From contig JAEVLN010000006.1 in NCBI GenBank assembly GCA_018350325.1, positions 3,462,056 to 3,526,055 on the forward strand: DNA of 64,000 nt, written 5' to 3'. A program made the translations under genes and the position numbers. Source of the DNA: Globodera rostochiensis. Taxonomy: Eukaryota > Nematoda > Chromadorea > Rhabditida > Heteroderidae. Under the pieces are notes generated by a model. That model did not search any database, was not told the origin of the DNA, and saw nothing but the letters and a program-made list of their open reading frames with translations. Shown here in pieces: positions 10,941 to 21,966 of this stretch (positions are counted from its first letter, which is position 1; the number at the start of each line of letters is the position of its first letter).

Positions 10941-11272
10941 AATTGATAATTTTCGGGTGAATTTATTCGTCAGTTCCCCAGGAAAGCTAATGCAATAGTT
11001 CTATAGGTTGCATACTACTGTTGGGATGCACCCCCTTGTTACACGTTCTCTCTCGTTACTCTAGCGTGGTTAACCACTTCTCTCACTATTGTGCACTATT
11101 TCGTCCATTTAGTATTTCTGGGCATAACCTTCTCGAGCGCTATCCAATCGCTTAGCTCTTGCTTACAAATAGCTTCTATGAACCAAAAGCTTTCGAATGG
11201 TACCAAATTCGAACAAATATTCTTGCACACAATTTTTTTTTTGCCATAGATCTACAAAAAGTAATATACCCA

Positions 11273-11348
11273 TATTATAAACCCTAGAATTCTGTTTATA
11301 AACCCTAGAATTCTGTTTATAAACCCTAGAATTCTGTTTATAAACCCT
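11273..11348 (+). repeat. 21-bp tandem repeat, about 3.5 copies
   Basis: The unit TATAAACCCTAGAATTCTGTT is repeated almost perfectly. An open frame through it on the other strand is a by-product of the repeat. Confidence 0.9.
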
Positions 11349-11491
11349 ACATTCCGTGAAATATATTGTTCTCAAGAGATGGTGAAAGTTTGAGAAGTTT
11401 GAGGGAAAAAAATTTTTTGTGCCGAAAACCCAAAAGGGGCCTCCCCCTATGGCCTCCGTTTTTGGAATAATTAATCAAAATTAATTTTAAG

Positions 11492-11739
11492 GAAAAAATG
11501 CCTCCTCAAAAATTGTCGCTGATCTGGGAGACATTTTCAATGAACAAATTGCCAAACATAACGAAACACATCCGAACAGTGTTTGGACTGGAAATCGATT
11601 GCTCCATTGGAAAGTGTTCTTTAAACTGCGTTTGGCATTGAACTCTCAAGTGTTTGATTCAATTTCAGTACCAAAATTGGTCGAAGCAAGATCCAACAGC
11701 ATTGCTTATTTGTCCAAATGCTCGAAGTTGTTGCTTTGA
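11492..11739 (+). pseudogene. Orphan coding-like exon
   Basis: After a TTTTAAG acceptor, a frame of 81 residues reads ...IVADLGDIFNEQIAKHNET..SVWTGNRLLHWKVFFKLRLA.. and ends at TGA. Composition looks protein-like, with a hydrophobic/basic helix near the middle, but there is no start codon and no partner exon was found on either side. It may be a gene relic or the last exon of a gene with a distant 5' part. Family unknown. Confidence 0.35.
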
Positions 11740-12279
11740 ATTGACCGCTATTATTCTTATCATTTGTTGTGCAGCTTTGTCATGACTTATGACGTATTTG
11801 TTCCGTTCATAAATAAACTTCCAAGAATTAGACACAAAAATTCATGGGACAACGTAATGTCAACTATGTAGAACCTTTTAATTCAGTAGCTGCAATGTGT
11901 TTCGATTCCATTCGATCACAACATTTTTATTTATTTAGCGTATTCTATAACAATTTAAAACATGCGTCCAAATATGCTATCAATTAAGGCTTGTTAGAAA
12001 ACAGTTCAGTGGTGGCAAATAGAATTGTTTTTGGTTAAAACTGAGTTAATATGTATACAAAGCATTATAGTTGAGTATAAAAAAAGAACCGGGGAGTATT
12101 TTGGGCTGATTAGATTAATGATCGATTAGAAAAGTGTACAAAATGGTGATCAGACACAGGGAGTAGATTGGGCTTTGAACAGAATCGATTGTGTAAATTT
12201 CATAGTGAAATGAATTCTTGATTTTTAAGCCTTAGGCCTAATAAATTCGAACCCGAATGAAAAGCAATTTGGCCGTTGA

Positions 12280-12551
12280 TTAAGCCAAAATCGGTGCCAA
12301 CACCTTTAAGTCATCCCGACGTCTCCGCTTCACAATGGCACCGATCTTTGCATCAATTTCCGATTCGGAAAGCATAAAACTCTCTTTGAAAGGCCAATGA
12401 AGTGAGGCCTTTTTTGCATTGGCACAATTTAGGTCGAAATTGTCGTTTAACGAAGGAGTTGACAGGGTCTAAATTCTTTTCATGCTATCAAGTTTGGCCA
12501 ATCTTTCTTTACCAACGGAGAATGCCATCGTGCGAACGTGGGCTGATCCAT
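12280..12551 (-). CDS. Possible 55-residue basic protein, two exons
   Basis: Complement of 12513-12551 and 12280-12408, separated by a 104-bp GT-AG intron that keeps phase. It starts MDQPTFARWHSPL and ends with an amphipathic basic segment (SEIDAKIGAIVKRRRRDDLK) before VLAPILA and the stop. The fit of start, splice phase and stop is good for so short a gene, but no family is recognised and chance cannot be excluded. Confidence 0.4.
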
Positions 12552-13117
12552 TCTGCTAAAACATTACCGTTTAATTGTGTTTAGACGGGCCAACTGCCCC
12601 GGTCAACTGCGTCCCCTCTATTTTAAGAAATTTCAAATAATGAAAAAAAAATTATTTTATTTACTATAGCGCGCCAAACAATTTAGGGACTTTTGGGACG
12701 CAGTTGACGGGCACAATTGAACCCTAATCTTTATCAAAATTGAATTTTTATATTTTTTGAAAGATAAAACCAAATGCCATAATTGTGGAAATTTACCATA
12801 TTCCCCCACACTAGCCATAATTTTGCCATATTTTAGAACCTTGTGAAAAGTCTTATTTTTAAGGGAAAATGAGGATTTTCCGAAAATAGTGCTCCTTGAT
12901 TCATACAATTTGAAGTTTTGGTAGGTCGAGACTCAAAATACCAAGACTCGAAAACCTATCAGGAATTGATTGATGAATAATCCGCGATCCGAAAGAAAAA
13001 CGACGAAACTTCAACCCACATCTGTACTACCTATATTACCTGTAAACTCACCATTTTTTCTTAAACCTAATATTTGATAACCTTAAACATTGACTAGGTT
13101 TTGCGTAAAAATACTAT

Positions 13118-15658
13118 TTAACAAAATTGGCATTTTATTGGTAATGATTTTCTTTTAAAAAACAACAAAAAAACCCCGACAAACCGGAGTTGCCAGCCAT
13201 GCAAGAGGAAATCACGCGGTGACCATTGGTTTCCTGTCAACCACCCATCTAAAAATTCATAAACTATAGAAAATTGAAGCGTTTTATTAGGTCGATGCAT
13301 AAAATTTTGTCGTTTTTGTATTTGCAATAAAAATAAAAAGTTTCGTTAATGCAAAATGTCTGATCCTTTTCGAGAAAAAAAATCCCGAAACCCCAACTAT
13401 TTATTATCAAATCTTTGTTTTAAGTTTAAATGTGCCAAGAACATCATAACCTCTGGACCAATATTGTCGAAAATCGGTGACCAGCAGCACCCTGCCCGCC
13501 CCATTATCACCATCAAGATGGAGTTTCAGTCCGGATGTGTTAGGATCAATGCGAAATTGTTGCCGAGCGCCGAGGATGGCACGGACGCACAATTCAAACG
13601 GGCGAAGCTCGCCAAAATGCCGTGCATCGGCCCAAAGGTCCAAGCAGCGGGCGCCTAGCTCAGAGCATTGTGGCCCACAAACAATGTCCAAAAAGACGGC
13701 CTAAACCTAAATAATTTTTGTGATTTTGTTGTGCAATTTAATTTGAAGCAACAGCTGGACCAGGGCTCTGAGATTGCTCTCTTTTAATGGCAAATGCCAT
13801 TATTTTTGCCATTTCTCCACACTTGCCATTATTTTGCCATTTCTTGGAACTTTTGGGAACATTTTCACTTTTTGAGTGAAAAATGAAGATTTCCTGAAAA
13901 TAGACAATTTCAAGTTTTTGGTTGCAAATCAAAATTTCTATCGGCACCGCCGACCCCCTCCCCTAAAGCAGAATTTTCAAAAAAAAATGTCTTTTTGAAA
14001 TTGTTAAGTAAAATTGCCATTACAATGCCATTTTTCGGACCCCTCGAGGCCATTATAATGCTATGCCGTTTGCCATTTTTCCTCGAGGTGATCTGAAAGC
14101 CCTGAGCTGGACCCAGATTTAATCAGCACTCTGGATTTTCTGGTTCTATATCTGAGTTTTGGCCATGAAAATTGAATCAAACCCCCCAAAATTCAGCTTT
14201 AAACAAAAAATATATATATAAATTTAGTTTTCGTTTCATACTAAAATCGTTAGAGGTTCATTGTGCATAATGCTTTTGATCATTCATATTACATGGATTG
14301 CCCCGTTGTCGGTTCCTCCACGAAACGGGTTCCTCGACGGCACACTGAAATTGGCCCAATAACGCAGCATTTCAATGGTAAAGCGCGAGTTTTTTGCCCA
14401 ATAGCTTCCGGCCATGATCTCTCCGTTGAAAATGCGCTCGTAAAAAATCAGATCAAAACTGCCACGGGGCAGATTGGCCTCAAAGTTGGCCAAAAAATGC
14501 TCCAACAGGTGATTAGGGTTGATCACGCCCATGTCCGCGTCCACAAACAGCGCGTACTGAATGGACGGGCTCATCGACAGCCATTTGGCCAATGCGCAGT
14601 GCCGACGGAACATAAACTGAAGCAAATTGTTTAGTTTGCATTAGGGTTGGTCCCCGACCCCTCGGGGGCAAGAAAAATCGGGGTCGGGGTTTTCGTCCCC
14701 GACCAAAAAAGTCGGGGATCGGGGTTTTTCCCAGCAAAACCCCGAAAAATTCAAAAAAGTCGGGGTCGGGGACGAAAACCCCGACTAAAAAAAGTCGGGG
14801 TTCGGGGACGGGGACCAACCCTAGTTTGCATGTTTGTTATATTTTATGATATTTGGGTTGAAGAAATTGTTAGGAAGAATTTAGTTTAAACCTAATTTTG
14901 TAAAATCTATCTAAACTTCGAGGACTTTTGCGTCGACTTGCACGTGCCGGGAATTCCCTGTCACCTGGATTTATATGGCAGAACACCCCCAAAAAACGAA
15001 AAAAAAAATTGTGAAACTGGGCTTTAGCGGACATTTCTGTTCAAAAACTATAAATGTTTTAATTTAATCAAATTTTTAAATAACCCCCATCCCGAAATCC
15101 AGGCCTACTGCTTGCCCCATGTTCAATTTATAATTGTTTTTGATTCATTTTTTGGTCTTTCTATGCAACAACGTCTTGCTGTGGACATTCGTCTCTGTAC
15201 CGCCAGTGGTCCAAGTCGATCACGGTCAGCGGGTAAGCATGCAGGGCGCAATAGCAACGAACGGTCCGGTGCGCGAGTGTGTACTCTTTTTGCAACTGAT
15301 CGCCGTTGTTGACCACCACAACAACGGAAATGTTCAGTCGGTGCCCGTCCAGCAAATCTTAAGGGTTGGGCTATGTTGTTTTTTTTTTGTAAAAATTCTA
15401 GAAAATTTTAAGCATTTTCAGCTAAAAAGGACTTCTGACTTTCCATGCCTAAAAAATTTGAACAATTTTTTTACCTGATCTATTCGCATAAATTTGTCGG
15501 TAAACGATGTGCCGATAGAAATTTCCGTACCAATTGATCAATGATCCGTAATTTGCCTCCTCATACCACACAATAAAAATGCTTAGGTTGAGCAACAACA
15601 AAAAATAGAAATAAATTTTTCGAAGCCCACAAATTTGGGCATAGCGATTCATATGCAT
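13118..15658 (-). CDS. DUF273 glycosyltransferase-like type II membrane protein
   Basis: Five exons, all in phase: 15475-15658, 15173-15357, 14293-14616, 13496-13700, 13118-13248; 342 residues. DUF273 (PF03314) is a nematode-expanded family that resembles Golgi glycosyltransferases. The N-terminus has a short cytosolic part and one signal-anchor helix (residues 15-31, KIYFYFLLLLNLSIFIVWY). Family landmarks follow: CYCALHAYPLTVID, FMFRRHCALAKWLS, a DxD-like YALFVDADMGVINPNH, IFYERIFNGEIMAGSYWAKN, GTDNGAIH, and GWLTGNQWSPRDFLLHGWQ. DxD would bind nucleotide-sugar through a metal ion. The intron between exons 4 and 5 needs a GC donor (13494-13495). Intron 2 carries the MITE at 14642-14823. The sugar and acceptor are unknown. 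Confidence 0.9.
14642..14823. mobile_element. 182-bp hAT-type MITE in DUF273 intron
   Basis: Ends TAGGGTTGGTCCCCG / CGGGGACCAACCCTA, flanked by exact 8-bp duplications GTTTGCAT (14634-14641 and 14824-14831). The interior is a near-continuous GTCGGGG/CCCCGAC palindrome that would fold into a hairpin. Confidence 0.85.
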
Positions 15659-15871
15659 AAAATTTTCAAATGTTACATTTTGCCTACATTTGAACTCAAA
15701 TATATGAGTGTTTGAGGATGGATTATAAGATGCATGGCTTTCGACATAAATCAAATTTATAAATAAGCCATTTAGTTTGGCAAAAAAAAAAAAAATTTAA
15801 AAAAATCAAATTGAATTATATGCGAAATGACACTGTTTAGCTTTGTAGGCGAAAAGTAGGGTAAAAGTCAA

Positions 15872-16309
15872 TACTACCTCCTGAGGGTTTGGGTCATTTT
15901 GTATACTATTCGACTCCTCTCGGCGAGAAAAATCGAATGGCATCAACCAGAGCCAAATCAATCAAAACCAGTTTTATAGGTTTATTAGGGACTGAAAACG
16001 ATAGAACAACCAACAATTTTATTGGGACGAGCATTTAAACCGTTTTTGAACCGATTCATATTTTGAAAAAGCTTGGGGACCTTTTTGGTCAAAATTTTTG
16101 GAAACATTTTTATTTTAAAAATTGTTTGAAAATATGTTATTTGGTGCGTGCGAATTCGTCAATAAAAATTAAAAATGAGAATTTAAAGCGATTTTTGAAA
16201 TTTTTTAACTCCAAAGCCGGATAGAATACCTAACTGGGGAATTAGGGGTTCATTAGGCTTATGCCTAAGCCTCCCTGAACTTGGCAAACCCTTAGCAGGA
16301 GGTACTATG
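15872..16309. mobile_element. Candidate inverted-repeat element
   Basis: TACTACCTCCTGAGGGTTTG near 15872 is mirrored by CAAACCCTTAGCAGGAGGTA near 16285-16307. No clear target duplication was read. Start of a repeat-dense 3.3-kb stretch with no gene. Confidence 0.45.
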
Positions 16310-16550
16310 ATTTTCCGGGAGCGGGACGTTTCGGCGCCGTTCGGTGCTGATGTTTTGGCACCGGGGACGTTTCGGCGGTAATTAACGACCACTTTATTTT
16401 AACTGGAATTTTTACTTAATCAGGGAATGGTGCAAAACAGGCGCGTTCAAGAGAAAACATTTTCAGGAGGGGTTGGCTTGGGTTAAAAAAAGTCGATTTT
16501 AGGAGTGCATCTAGGATTTTCAAAAATCCGATTTAAATTGGACGAACCCT

Positions 16551-16771
16551 GACTCGCTACCTGCCAACTCGCTACACCCCAACTCGCTACTTTGTCCCGA
16601 CTCGCTACTTTTTTAAATATCTATAACTCAGCTCATGGTTGTTACTCGAGCCTAAAAATGGTACCGTTTGTTTTGTTCATCCTTAAACGGTTTTTGGACA
16701 AGTAAAAAAGGGGTAGCGAGTCGGGACAAAGTAGTGAGTTGGGATGTAGCGAGTTGGCAGGTAACGTTGGG
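16551..16771. mobile_element. Foldback element with CAACTCGCTAC sub-repeats
   Basis: Arms of about 65 bp (16551-16615 and 16707-16771) are inverted copies, each built of reiterated (C)AACTCGCTAC units. Same sub-repeat as 29916-30056 and closely like the CAACTCGTTCCC units at 5887-6632. Confidence 0.7.
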
Positions 16772-16844
16772 TACCGTAATTCCTGTAATAGAGCCCCATG
16801 CTCTTTTAGTGCCCCATGCTCTAATAGAGCCCCCCTTTTTTGTT

Positions 16845-16965
16845 GGACATTTCGCCCGGTAACGAAAAAACGGACGTTTCGCCCACGGACATTTCGCCCA
16901 TCGGACATTTCGCCCGGTAACGAAAAAACGGACGTTTCGCCCGGTAGTAAAAACGGACGTTTCAC
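16845..16965. repeat. GGACGTTTCGCCC short tandem repeats
   Basis: Five or so variants of GGACATTTCGCCC / GGACGTTTCGCCC interleaved with CGGTAACGAAAAAAC. Related text occurs at 16318-16378 (GGGACGTTTCGGCG). Confidence 0.7.
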
Positions 16966-17001
16966 CCAAAACTAAACTAAGCTGTAAATCAAAGTTTACA
17001 A

Positions 17002-17221
17002 AAGTTATGATCAGAAAACCACGAAAAAGCCCGATTTTTGGCAGTTTTAGCTTATAACTTTATTCAAACCTATCAAACCACTTTGACTTTGCTGTAATGC
17101 TTTTTCTATTCATATAGAGCTTTTCATTGGTATAAGGATTAAGTGATTTATTGCGGTTTGAATAAAGTTATAAGCTAAAACTGCCAGAAATCGGGCTTTT
17201 TCGTGGTTTCTGATCATAATC
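17002..17221. mobile_element. Foldback element, about 67-bp arms
   Basis: Arm 17002-17068 (AGTTATGATCAGAAA..CTTATAACTTTATTCAAAC) is mirrored at 17153-17221, with a loop of about 85 bp. Resembles the elements at 52779 and 55073, which also end in AAAAGTTATGA-type sequence. Confidence 0.7.
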
Positions 17222-17454
17222 AGCTCGACGAGAGGAATCGATTAGTAGTATTTTATTCGGATCTCTAAGCATCAAGAGCTTTTCAATGGTATAAGGCTTA
17301 ACAGGTTTGGGCAGTGTCAATAAAGTTATGATGTCGCAAAGTCGCTGGGACGCGAGTGGCCGGGACGCGACTGACCCCTACCCCCCGGGAATTTGTTTGA
17401 AGAAACGAAATTTGTCCAAAAATGACGAATTTTGCAAAACAAGAGGGTCTACAG

Positions 17455-18254
17455 CAGGGATGGGAGCCGACGCCCTCAAAAAATTTCGGAACTCAGAATT
17501 CCGGGCCTTAAAAATTTTTCGGAAGTCGGACTCGGAATTCCGAGTCCAAAAAATGTCGGAACTCGGCGGAAGTTTTAAAATAAAATATGTTGTCTTGACT
17601 TGAATAAATTAATTTACGAATCAAAAACACTAAAACAACAAACATTTAACAATCAAATTCAACGATTGGCAAGTTTGATAGCAAAAAAATAAGTTTTTTA
17701 ACATTTTTTAATTTGAGGTTCAAAAATTCCTGAAATTGAAAATTTTAGGGCTTTTTATTAGAGGTTTTTGTTGGGTGGACTAGCGGCGCCGCAGTGAAAA
17801 GAATTTTCAAAAAAAATTAAATTTTTAGGGGATTTATTTTTGGGTTTCATTGCTTTTTTAAAGAAAATAAGTCAGGAATACTGTCTCGATTTGCAACCAA
17901 ATTTTATAAATAAGGTAATTTTTTCAAATTTTTAGGGAATGGGAGAGTTCCGGCGGTATCTATGCGCTACCGGGGGAAAATTAACTAGTAAATTTAGGAA
18001 ATGTGCTCAAAATTTGCAAAAAAAAAAATTACCATTTTATGAGGGTTTTTGAGCGATGACTAAGAATCATTAAAATTTATATTTAAAACAAAATGGATTT
18101 TTTTTAAATTTGATTTGGCTTTTTGTTCAAAATCGGCACAAATTGTCATTTTGTTTTACAAAAATTTTGGGTAACACTTCCGAAAAAAGTTCCGATTTTT
18201 TCCTTAAAATTTCGGAAGTCGGAACTTCGGAAGTCGGAATTCCGACCATCCCTG
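17455..18254. mobile_element. Second copy of the CAGGGATGGG hAT-like element
   Basis: Ends CAGGGATGGG / CCATCCCTG with 8-bp flanks GTCTACAG (17447-17454) and GTCCACAG (18255-18262), one mismatch. Shares body sequence with 5859-6941. A GGCGCCGCAG-type copy of the dispersed core lies inside at about 17778-17796. The rest of 15659-18927 is repeat and spacer; I see no gene there. Confidence 0.7.
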
Positions 18255-18927
18255 GTCCACAGGAAGATTAGAATTCGAATTTTTCTTCTCAAGGTCCTTC
18301 CCAGAAAATTTTGTGTTTCTTGCCCAAAAATTTCCAATACACCCTTAAAGATCAAAAGTTTTCAAATATTTTGAGATTTGAAAAAAAAACTCAGTTTTAA
18401 AATTTATTTTTTATTGAAATTGTTTTTACACACCTTTTTTAATAATTATTTTTGCTTATGTTTAATTTTTGCCACTTTTTCTCAACTACTATTTTGTTAA
18501 GTATTTCGAGCTTTTTCTAACTAAAAATGCTCACCCTAGTCATTAACAACAATTCGCTTAATTTTACCCATTATTCAAAAAATTTATTCCAATTATTTCA
18601 ACATCGTTATTAATGAAAGATTTGATTTATGTATGAAGACCGTAACGCATCTCAATAACAAAGAATTTTGTTCTTAGTTAATTGTTGTCTTGGAAACAAA
18701 GAGTGCAAAATGGCTCGCCAACCTTCGCGCCTATACATGAAAAGTTTCAGATAATCATTTCTCATTAGAGTTCTCATTAGAGAATTGGACACCAATGACG
18801 ATTATTTTATATCCTAATGAATTCCGTGTTAAAAACTTTTTGATTTATGAGCAAAACTATCAGAACATTGGGCGGCAGTAAAGGGAACAACGTAATCGAA
18901 TACTCTGTAAACATTTAAGATAAAAAA

Positions 18928-19701
18928 ATGAGAAGCGGTGTGAAAAAATTCTTTTTGATCGTTATTGCTGTTCTAATGTGCTCGCAATTTTTGGGATGCT
19001 GCATAAATTTTGCAGAAAAAGTATTTTATGATAAAAATTATTTAAAGTTCAAATTTTATTTTGTTTTAAAGAAATATTTCACTGCCGGCGCTTCGGCTTT
19101 CGCGTTCCTTTCGGTTGCACATTTATTCTACATGTATTTGGCTCAATGCAAACAATGGACACACAACTGGACCGTTTGCCGCTTCAAGCTTCACTGGGCA
19201 TTATGTTAATATAAATTAGATTTAATTTAATTTAATTTAATTATATTTGAAATCCAACATTCAGCCATATTTCTTTGTATTTTGACATTGAATACGCTGG
19301 TCCATATCGTTGTTGCCTTGCAGGATGGAAAAAAGAAATTTAAGGAAAAATTGGAAGAGAACAATGAAAATTTGTGGCCCATTTGTAACCGCTTGATTGC
19401 AGCCCTCTGGGTATATTTTTTAAATAAAATTATATTAGAAATAAAACCATTTTTAGTGGAATGTTTCAGTTTGCATCAGCATGTGTTATATCTACAAACA
19501 TGTAAAATTTTTATAATTAAAGGAGTTTCTTTTATATAAAAATTATTTTAGGTGCACAAAAGGAGCATTTTTCAGCGAAATCGCCGGTGTGAGAATGTGG
19601 TCAACCTGATCAGAACAAGTCAAATCGGCGTGGACAACATTTGCGTTAAAACTTATCCGGTGGCCCAAGGGCAATATCTTGTACAATACTACTCAAACTA
19701 A
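18928..19701 (+). CDS. Four-helix membrane protein, unknown
   Basis: Five exons in phase: 18928-19020, 19072-19204, 19265-19410, 19457-19501, 19552-19701; 188 residues. Four hydrophobic helices are visible at about residues 7-28 (FFLIVIAVLMCSQFLGCC), 33-55 (AGASAFAFLSVAHLFYMY), 73-95 (LSIFLCILTLNTLVHIVVAL) and 113-138 (LIAALWWNVSVCISMCYIY). A Lys/Glu-rich loop (DGKKKFKEKLEENNENLW) lies between helices 3 and 4 and a basic C-terminal tail follows. The four-span topology with both ends on one side resembles MARVEL, claudin-like or tetraspanin-like proteins, but no diagnostic motif (CCG, WxxW..C..C) is present. Location is a cell or organelle membrane; function unknown. Confidence 0.8.
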
Positions 19702-19912
19702 TACTGTCATTAGTCGGTCGGGCACAGTTTGACGCCGACAAATTTGAAACGTTATAACTTTGACAAAATCATGATATCATTCGAAAGCACAATGTCTGTC
19801 TGTATATGTTATGATATAAAAGAGCTAACCGCGATTCACCTTTAAACAAAGAAAGTTATGAGTAAGCGCAACAAAGCACAAAAAATTAAGATTTTTACAC
19901 GCACGTTTTAGC

Positions 19913-20437
19913 TAGGGTTGAGCGGGATCGGGACTTTTGGGAAAAACCGGGACCGGGACCAAGATTTTCAACCGGGACCGGTACCGGGACTAACCGGGAC
20001 TTTTCAAGGGAAAATTTTTTTTGTAATGTTCAATGGTAAAACAAAAAAATTTGTTGTTCAAAAATATTTTGCTCATTGTCTTTAACTTCAATTTTATTGT
20101 ATCATTTTTGAGATTTACTTTTAGGGAGGGTGGGGGTCAGCGGTGCCGATAGGCGCCGCCGAGAAAAATTTTTGAAATTTGACTCATTTGTTAAGAATTT
20201 CATCAAAATTTTAGCAAAATTATGTATTTGCTTCGAATCCCTTGTAAAAAAGATTGAAATTGTCGCTCGATGATGCCATCATTAGGGGTGTAAATTTAGT
20301 TCCGGTTGGTCCCGGTCCCGGCGGGACCAAAAAACCGGGACCGGGACTTTCAGATTTTAAAAAGTCCCGTCCCGACCGGGATCGGGACCTGAAAAAACCG
20401 GGAAATCCCGTCCCGGTCCCGGTCCCGCTCAACCCTA
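19913..20437. mobile_element. hAT-like element with TAGGGTTGAGCGGG ends, 525 bp
   Basis: Ends TAGGGTTGAGCGGGA / TCCCGCTCAACCCTA, with subterminal GGGACCGGGACC repeats. Flanks GTTTTAGC and TTTTAAGC are an imperfect 8-bp duplication. Carries the dispersed core at 20139-20160. Confidence 0.7.
20139..20160. repeat. Dispersed GC-rich palindromic core GCGGTGCCGATAGGCGCCGC
   Basis: An imperfect palindrome found in both orientations at 4151-4174, 13940-13953 (half), 20139-20160, 39923-39947, 56941-56965 and 60143-60166, usually followed by AAAATTTTTGAA and GACTCAATTTGTTAA-like text and often beside a G- or C-rich tract. It marks a repeat family with at least six members in this window. Confidence 0.8.
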
Positions 20438-20804
20438 TTTTAAGCTATAACTTTTTTGAGAAAAAACTAATCGGTATCGCTTGATCAAAAGGTTAACATA
20501 CTGAGAGCTTCTGGATAATACCAATTTTGTTTGATTTTTTTCTTGTAGGTTTGAATAATAAACATATTTTTAGTAGCATAAAAAGGTAAAAAGCTTCTCA
20601 CGCACGCACCCACTTAACAAAATCGTTTTTACACCATCAAACAAACATCTCAAACATTGCTGCACAAACAAAGCAAATTTTTATGTGATATAATCACTCC
20701 GCAACATTATATTTGCTTGGGTTGCTTTAAAGTGTTCTTTTATTTGCTAAATAAAGTTAAAATATTAAAATTAATTTTTGCAATCTTTTTCCTTATCTTT
20801 TTAG

Positions 20805-20889
20805 AAAAAGAAACTTTTTTTCACGTTTATTATTAGCCTATTTTTGTGCGTTGTCCTTCCTGCTTCTTGCTCACAAGTTCTTTGCAATG
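20805..20889 (+). other. Signal-peptide-like orphan exon
   Basis: Between a TTTTTAG acceptor and a GTAAAG donor, the frame reads KKKLFFTFIISLFLCVVLPA then SCSQVLCNG, a good signal-peptide core with a cleavage-like site. No ATG exon or downstream partner was found, and it does not join in phase to the aldo-keto reductase. It may be the remains of a secreted-protein gene. The rest of 20438-21966 is AT-rich spacer with a 40-bp imperfect tandem duplication at about 21535-21640. Confidence 0.3.
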
Positions 20890-21640
20890 GTAAAGATATT
20901 TGTTTTAATTTATAATTAAATCTTCAATTTATTTAATTTAAAATCATATTGTTTATATACTACTTTTATTGAAAGAGACCAAAATTGACTTTATAATTTT
21001 ACTTTAAAACCCATCTCTAAGATGGAGGAGGCATTTTTGCATTTGTACATTATAGCGTTTTACGCAATTTTAAATTTTGCGCGATAAAATCATTCATTAG
21101 TTTTGTTTCTCCCTCCCAATTAACTAATTATTTATCAAAAAACGCAAATTCAATTTTTAAAATTAAAATAGTTATTTAATTTATGGACTAATTTTTCTAG
21201 TTTTTTTACCACGACATTCCATTTACTTATTGCCAATTTGTCGCGACAGATGGGCATTTTAATGACATTTTTTGACAGCCTAACAAAAATGCACATATTC
21301 TCAACAATGGATGGGCCCGCCGCTATTTTTTCATATTTTAAATATATTTTGGTTAGCCCATTAAAACAACATAAATAATTTTGTCTAAGATTTATGATGT
21401 TAACAAACATTTAGGACAATATGTCAAACCCCCATGAAAATAAAACCAAATTAAAGGACGAAACAATGTAAATTTTGGGCAAAAAATTAAAGAACAACAA
21501 AAAAATTTTAAAATATTTGAAATACCCAAATTTTGTTAAAAAAATAATCTCTTTTATGTTTATGCGGAAAAAACGTTTTTTAAATTATTTGAAATACCCA
21601 AATTTTGTTCAAAAAAAAAAAAAATAATCTCTTTTATGTT

Positions 21641-21862
21641 ATGCGGAAATTTTGCAAATATGCTAAAATCGATGAAGCGGCTGGACCAAAGGATAATGCT
21701 TATGTGGAGGCGCCGCATCTTCCTAATTTTTGGCGGGAAAATCTCACCAAAAAAGCTCGGCAATTCCCCTGGGGCCTTTGTTCTGCTTTTCGATTATTTA
21801 CTACACTTTTTGTGTCAATGCATTTTTTATTTACTTTCATTTTTGAAAATCATTTTATTTGA
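21641..21862 (+). other. Weak open frame, possible relic
   Basis: A frame reads MRKFCKYAKIDEAAGPKDNA then ..APHLPNFWRENLTKKARQFPW and runs into a hydrophobic tail. The first 45 codons look protein-like but the two overlapping frames are also open and there is no splice support. Listed only because it lies just ahead of the aldo-keto reductase. Confidence 0.2.
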
Positions 21863-21966
21863 AAATTAGTTTGTAAATTAGTTAATAATAATTACATTTT
21901 AATTTTAAGACATCAAAAAATTCAAAGCCAGCGATTGTGGATGAGCTAAATGAACCGCTTCTCAAA

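Noticed and set aside
20805..20889. Signal-peptide exon as the first exon of the aldo-keto reductase
   Set aside because: Its phase (1) does not match any acceptor ahead of 21967, and 21967 is a natural AKR start; kept only as an orphan exon.
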